Assembly (NCBI GenBank): GCA_964451325.1
Contig: CAYVHO010000001.1
Location: 282,944-346,943, forward strand
Source: JAADHI01 sp964451325
GTDB lineage: Bacteria; Nitrospirota; Nitrospiria; SBBL01; JAADHI01
Direction of reading: 5' to 3'
DNA length: 64,000 bases
Below, piece by piece: positions 61,547 through 64,000 of this stretch; positions within the stretch are counted from its first letter, which is position 1, and each line of letters starts with the position of its first letter. Position numbers and translations under genes: made by a program. The notes beneath the pieces were generated by a model. That model was not told where the DNA came from. It did not search any database and saw nothing but the letters and a program-made list of their open reading frames with translations.

Positions 61547-62398
61547 ATGCGACTGATTTGCAGAAACGCGAGACTTGCACTCTTTTTGCTCTTAGGACTC
61601 TTGTTATCCGCTTGTGGGGCCAATCGAGATTTATTGCTTGCTGACAGTTACCAAGAAGAGGGGCGATGGCATGAAGCCCATCAAATTTATCAGGAAGAAC
61701 TTAAAAAAAATCCAACAAATCTAGACCTTCGCAAGCGAGCGGAGGCGGTCCGAAAAAAAGCCGCAGAAAGTCATTTTGAGCGAGGAAATACCCTGCTTTC
61801 CCAGAACAATGTTTTACCCGCGCTTGACGAGATGAAGCGTGCCATTGCGCTTGATCCGGGCCGGAAAGCATTTCGCCTGGGGCTTGCGGCAATCCTAAAA
61901 AAACGGGAAGCGGAAGAAAGTCTGCGTCTTGGCCGGAAACTGCTCAAGGCGCAGAAGTTTAACGAAGCCATGCAGCGTTTTGAACGTGCATTGGAATTTG
62001 ATTCCGAATCAGAAGCCGTCCGCCAGGAAATTTTTTTGCTGGAAGAAGCGATACGAAAGAGCGAAGAATCGACCTTCGGACTCTCTTTAAAATCAACGCT
62101 CCCCATTACGCTAAAATTTGAGAATGCAAAACTTTCAGATGTTTTTCCATTGCTGTCTCAAAGTTCTGGAATCAACATTCTTTTTGACAAAGATGTCCGT
62201 CCTGAAAATATTTTTTTAAGTATCTTTGTGAAGGACAGCTCCTTTAAGGAGGCACTCAATTTAATTTTAGCAACCAACAATCTTTTTATGAAAAAAATCA
62301 GTGATGAAAGCATTCTCATCGTTCAAAAAAATCAACAAAAAATCAATCAGTATAAACAGAGAATAAGGGTCATAAGAGAGAATAAGGGTCAAGAATAA
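61547..62398 (+). CDS. Lipoprotein with TPRs and secretin N-terminal domain, 3'-truncated
   Basis: 283 residues from ATG 61547; earlier in-frame starts fall in or near the tRNA. Lipobox LLSAC (Cys23). TPR-like helices (about 30-165) are followed by a secretin/TonB short N-terminal domain (PITLKFENAKLSDVFPLLSQ, FDKDVRPENIFLSIFVKDSS). In relatives this is followed by the GspD-like pore domain, which is absent: the last codons (RVIRENKGQE) are encoded by repeated GAATAAGGGTCA units. So a longer secretin-type gene appears to have been cut by a repeat/transposase insertion. Function of the remnant is doubtful. Confidence 0.75.
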   Translation: MRLICRNARLALFLLLGLLLSACGANRDLLLADSYQEEGRWHEAHQIYQEELKKNPTNLDLRKRAEAVRKKAAESHFERGNTLLSQNNVLPALDEMKRAIALDPGRKAFRLGLAAILKKREAEESLRLGRKLLKAQKFNEAMQRFERALEFDSESEAVRQEIFLLEEAIRKSEESTFGLSLKSTLPITLKFENAKLSDVFPLLSQSSGINILFDKDVRPENIFLSIFVKDSSFKEALNLILATNNLFMKKISDESILIVQKNQQKINQYKQRIRVIRENKGQE

Positions 62399-62451
62399 GG
62401 GTCAAGTCTTTAAAATTGACATAGGTAAACTCTTCAGGTACTTTTATTCAC

Positions 62452-62679
62452 ATGTCGAGGCCTTTGAGAATAGAATATGATGGAGCGCTCTACCACATTA
62501 CATCGAGAGGTAATGCCAGAGAGGCTATTTTTTTAAATGACGAAGATCGTAAGCTCTTTTTGGATATACTGGGCTCAGTTAAAGAGCGCTGAAACTGGCT
62601 TTGCCACGCCTATTGTTTGATGGATAATCACTACTACTTGATTGTGGAGACGCCGGAGGGCAATCTGAGTAACCGGTAA
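62452..62679 (+). pseudogene. Decayed REP-associated tyrosine transposase (RAYT, Transposase_17)
   Basis: ATG 62452 gives MSRPLRIEYDGALYHITSRG and continues through EDRKLFLDILGSVKER to TGA 62590. The same frame resumes with NWLCHAYCLMDNHYYLIVET, including the His-x-x motif region of Y1 transposases, and ends at TAA 62677-62679. About two thirds of a normal gene is missing at the 3' side. GAATAAGGGTCA repeats lie just upstream (62361-62404), and GGGTCAGGCCTG repeats just after. Confidence 0.82.
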
Positions 62680-62681
62680 CT

Positions 62682-62880
62682 GGGTCAGGCCTGAATAGTT
62701 GCATAAATAGGCATTAAGGCTGATATTGCTATTTTTCCAGCATGGTAAGGAAAATTGAGACAGTATATTACCGGGAAAGGGGGGCAAATAGCCACGACAC
62801 CCTTGAAAATATTAGTGCGGCCTTGGCATCTCAAAATACAGCACAATACCATTGCAGATGCAGTTATACAGGCCTGACCC
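62682..62880. repeat. 199-bp segment bounded by inverted GGGTCAGGCCTG (RAYT-associated REP-like)
   Basis: GGGTCAGGCCTG (62682-62693) is matched by its reverse complement CAGGCCTGACCC (62869-62880). About 60 bp starting at the left copy recur at 63760-63823. No gene lies inside. GGGTCAGG-type motifs commonly mark sequences moved by RAYT transposases; this fills most of the gap before vapC. Confidence 0.7.
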
Positions 62881-62939
62881 GTTTTGCCGTTTTGCAAGAT
62901 ATCCGCTGACACAGAATAATGAACACCCCCCTATCCATT

Positions 62940-63362
62940 TCAAGGTTCTATCGGTTTTGTCCAGTCTTCCAGAATCAAGTGATGCTTCACATTATAAAAT
63001 GCCTTGTCATTGGTGATTAAAACGGCACCTATCGCTAGGGAATGGGATGCAATCAGCATATCCATTGTCCCCAGAGGTTTACCTTCGTTTTCACAGGCTG
63101 TTCGTAATTGAGCATAAGTATTTGCGACATCAGAATTCCAAGACAGGATCTCTACTCGTAATAGAAACTCTTTAACGGCGATAGGAAGTCGTTTGGCTTC
63201 GGGATTTTTAGCAAGACCACGTAGCAATTCAGCTTCTGTGATTGCGGAAATACAGACCTTGGACATAGGCACACTTCGTAACCACTCTCGGGTCGTCTCT
63301 GGTTTGCCCTTTATGATGTAACTCGCCATATTAGTGTCGAGCATATAACGTTGATCTTTCAT
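62940..63362 (-). CDS. vapC: VapC-type PIN toxin
   Basis: 140 residues. The PIN acidic residues are intact: YMLDTNMASYIIKG, AITEAELLRGL, GTMDMLIASHSLA and VLITNDKAFYNV. The start codon directly abuts the vapB stop (TAAATG). It should be an RNase toxin, probably active given the intact motifs. Confidence 0.93.
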   Translation of the reverse strand: MKDQRYMLDTNMASYIIKGKPETTREWLRSVPMSKVCISAITEAELLRGLAKNPEAKRLPIAVKEFLLRVEILSWNSDVANTYAQLRTACENEGKPLGTMDMLIASHSLAIGAVLITNDKAFYNVKHHLILEDWTKPIEP

Positions 63363-63605
63363 TTAGAACAAATTTCGGTTCTGTGGAATCTCATTATCGC
63401 GCTCGACCATAAAATCATCTGGCACATTGATAGATTCAATCATTTTGAAAAAATCATCCCAATTTCCAGGTTTCTTGGAAATGATGACATCACCCGTTTC
63501 AAGGTCCTTTCTAATATAGACCTCATCACAATCGAATCGATAGTTGACGGGTAAGCGAACGGCCTGGCTACGACCATTCATGAAAAGTTTGGCAGTGTGT
63601 CTCAT
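63363..63605 (-). CDS. vapB: VapB-type antitoxin (AbrB/SpoVT fold)
   Basis: 80 residues. AKLFMNGRSQAVRLPVNYRF is the swapped-hairpin AbrB DNA-binding motif of VapB; the C-terminal MVERDNEIPQNRNLF region binds the toxin. It is first in the operon, followed directly by vapC. A palindromic operator candidate lies 20 bp upstream. Confidence 0.92.
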   Translation of the reverse strand: MRHTAKLFMNGRSQAVRLPVNYRFDCDEVYIRKDLETGDVIISKKPGNWDDFFKMIESINVPDDFMVERDNEIPQNRNLF

Positions 63606-63624
63606 GGCAAATCACCTCGCAATA

Positions 63625-63648
63625 AGCGTATATACTACAGTGTATGCT
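63625..63648 (-). promoter_or_regulatory. Candidate VapBC operator
   Basis: AGCGTATATACTACAGTGTATGCT is an imperfect palindrome (half-sites AGCGTATA and TGTATGCT) 19 bp before the vapB start. GTATA-containing palindromes are typical VapBC operators, and the AT-rich core could also hold the promoter. Confidence 0.55.
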
Positions 63649-63759
63649 TGAAAGTGTGATATATCAAGATATATTCAATGGATGGGCGTATTGGCTTAGA
63701 TACCAGCTTAAAACTCAAGCAAAGTTTACATCAAAAGGCACCCCATTTTTCAAAAAATA

Positions 63760-63823
63760 GGGTCAGGCCTGTTTAATTGCATCAATAGGCTTAAGGCTGA
63801 TATTACTATTTTTCCAGCAAGGA
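63760..63823 (+). repeat. Second copy of the REP-like repeat (direct repeat of 62682-62745)
   Basis: GGGTCAGGCCTG followed by AGGCTGATATT and TATTTTTCCAGCA with only a few differences from the copy at 62682. The two direct copies bracket the vapBC operon. Confidence 0.75.
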
Positions 63824-63886
63824 AGTTCTATCAGAGAACAGGTAACTGGGAGAGAAGATCTATATCATCGAAGGCAAGTTATTTCA

Positions 63887-63921
63887 AGGTCAACAGCAGG
63901 GTTGACCTCTTTTTCTTCTTT
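63887..63921 (+). terminator. Rho-independent terminator-like hairpin
   Basis: AGGTCAAC (63887-63894) pairs with GTTGACCT (63901-63908) around a 6-nt loop, followed by CTTTTTCTTCTTTG. It reads as a + strand terminator although no + strand gene precedes it within 1.2 kb. From 63606 to 64000 I see no gene: only the operator, a repeat, this hairpin and a possible IS end after 63949. Confidence 0.5.
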
Positions 63922-64000
63922 GTGATCATACTTTGAGTCATAACCTAACTAGGGTTTGCTGAAAAAGTCAGGCTGGCAATCTCACCCAAAGAGGTTCAGC

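Overview
The window is a chromosomal segment of a Gram-negative bacterium. Supporting signs are an RND efflux pump, porin-like and TraF-like outer-membrane barrels, several lipoproteins with lipoboxes, NtrY/NtrX, a DUF4390 protein, a diguanylate cyclase/phosphodiesterase, and acyltransferases of the type found with PEP-CTERM/exosortase systems. Base composition looks moderate (mid-40s % GC by eye, not computed). I would place it in Pseudomonadota or a neighbouring phylum, but the sequence alone does not fix the species. There is no rRNA and no CRISPR array; there is one tRNA-Met(CAT).

Layout. 1-4.4 kb: RND adaptor and permease. 4.4-7.1 kb: a small orphan gene and a 744-residue protein of 42-residue TPRs. 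7.18-7.35 kb: a 159-bp IS5-like MITE. 7.4-10.1 kb: a flavoprotein of the geranylgeranyl-reductase family coupled to a histidine ammonia-lyase whose cofactor triad is Ala-Cys-Gly. 10.2-14.7 kb (minus): a periplasmic binding protein, a porin and a GGDEF-EAL sensor in one operon. 14.8-17.3 kb: three tandem PEP-CTERM-type acyltransferases, the middle one lacking its N-terminus. 17.6-21.9 kb: DUF4390-ntrY-ntrX. 22-27 kb: uvrA, a PIN toxin-antitoxin pair and an RluD-type enzyme. 27-30.4 kb: two orphan genes, an MNT-HEPN pair and an AmpG-like transporter. 30.5-33.7 kb: guaB and guaA, separated by a 144-bp imperfect palindrome.

The most interesting block is 33.9-54.6 kb. A near-perfect sigma-54 promoter precedes three tandem copies, exactly 495 bp apart, of a small secreted protein rich in Asn, Gly and Ser. 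A strong hairpin follows, then a secreted protein with an acidic linker, then a CsgG-domain protein. Downstream on the same strand are a TPR/trypsin-like protease lipoprotein, a Ser/Thr kinase with a PEGA domain, three further CsgG-domain proteins (one fused to a cysteine-less redoxin and TPRs), a beta-propeller-like lipoprotein, a 2171-residue lipoprotein with twelve Calx-beta-like repeats, and a TPR plus beta-barrel outer-membrane protein with Slam-like architecture. I read this as an undescribed surface-export locus: a possible curli-like fibre operon next to a signalling and surface-lipoprotein module. That reading is inference; the domain calls and gene order are visible in the sequence.

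54.6-64 kb holds MazEF, a glycosyltransferase, a TraF-like outer-membrane protein, small membrane and soluble proteins, an M50 site-2-type protease, an FAD oxidoreductase, ndk (TTG start), tRNA-Met and a secretin-like lipoprotein cut short beside a decayed REP-associated transposase. VapBC lies between direct repeats at the right edge. Toxin-antitoxin type loci are numerous: four intact and one relict.
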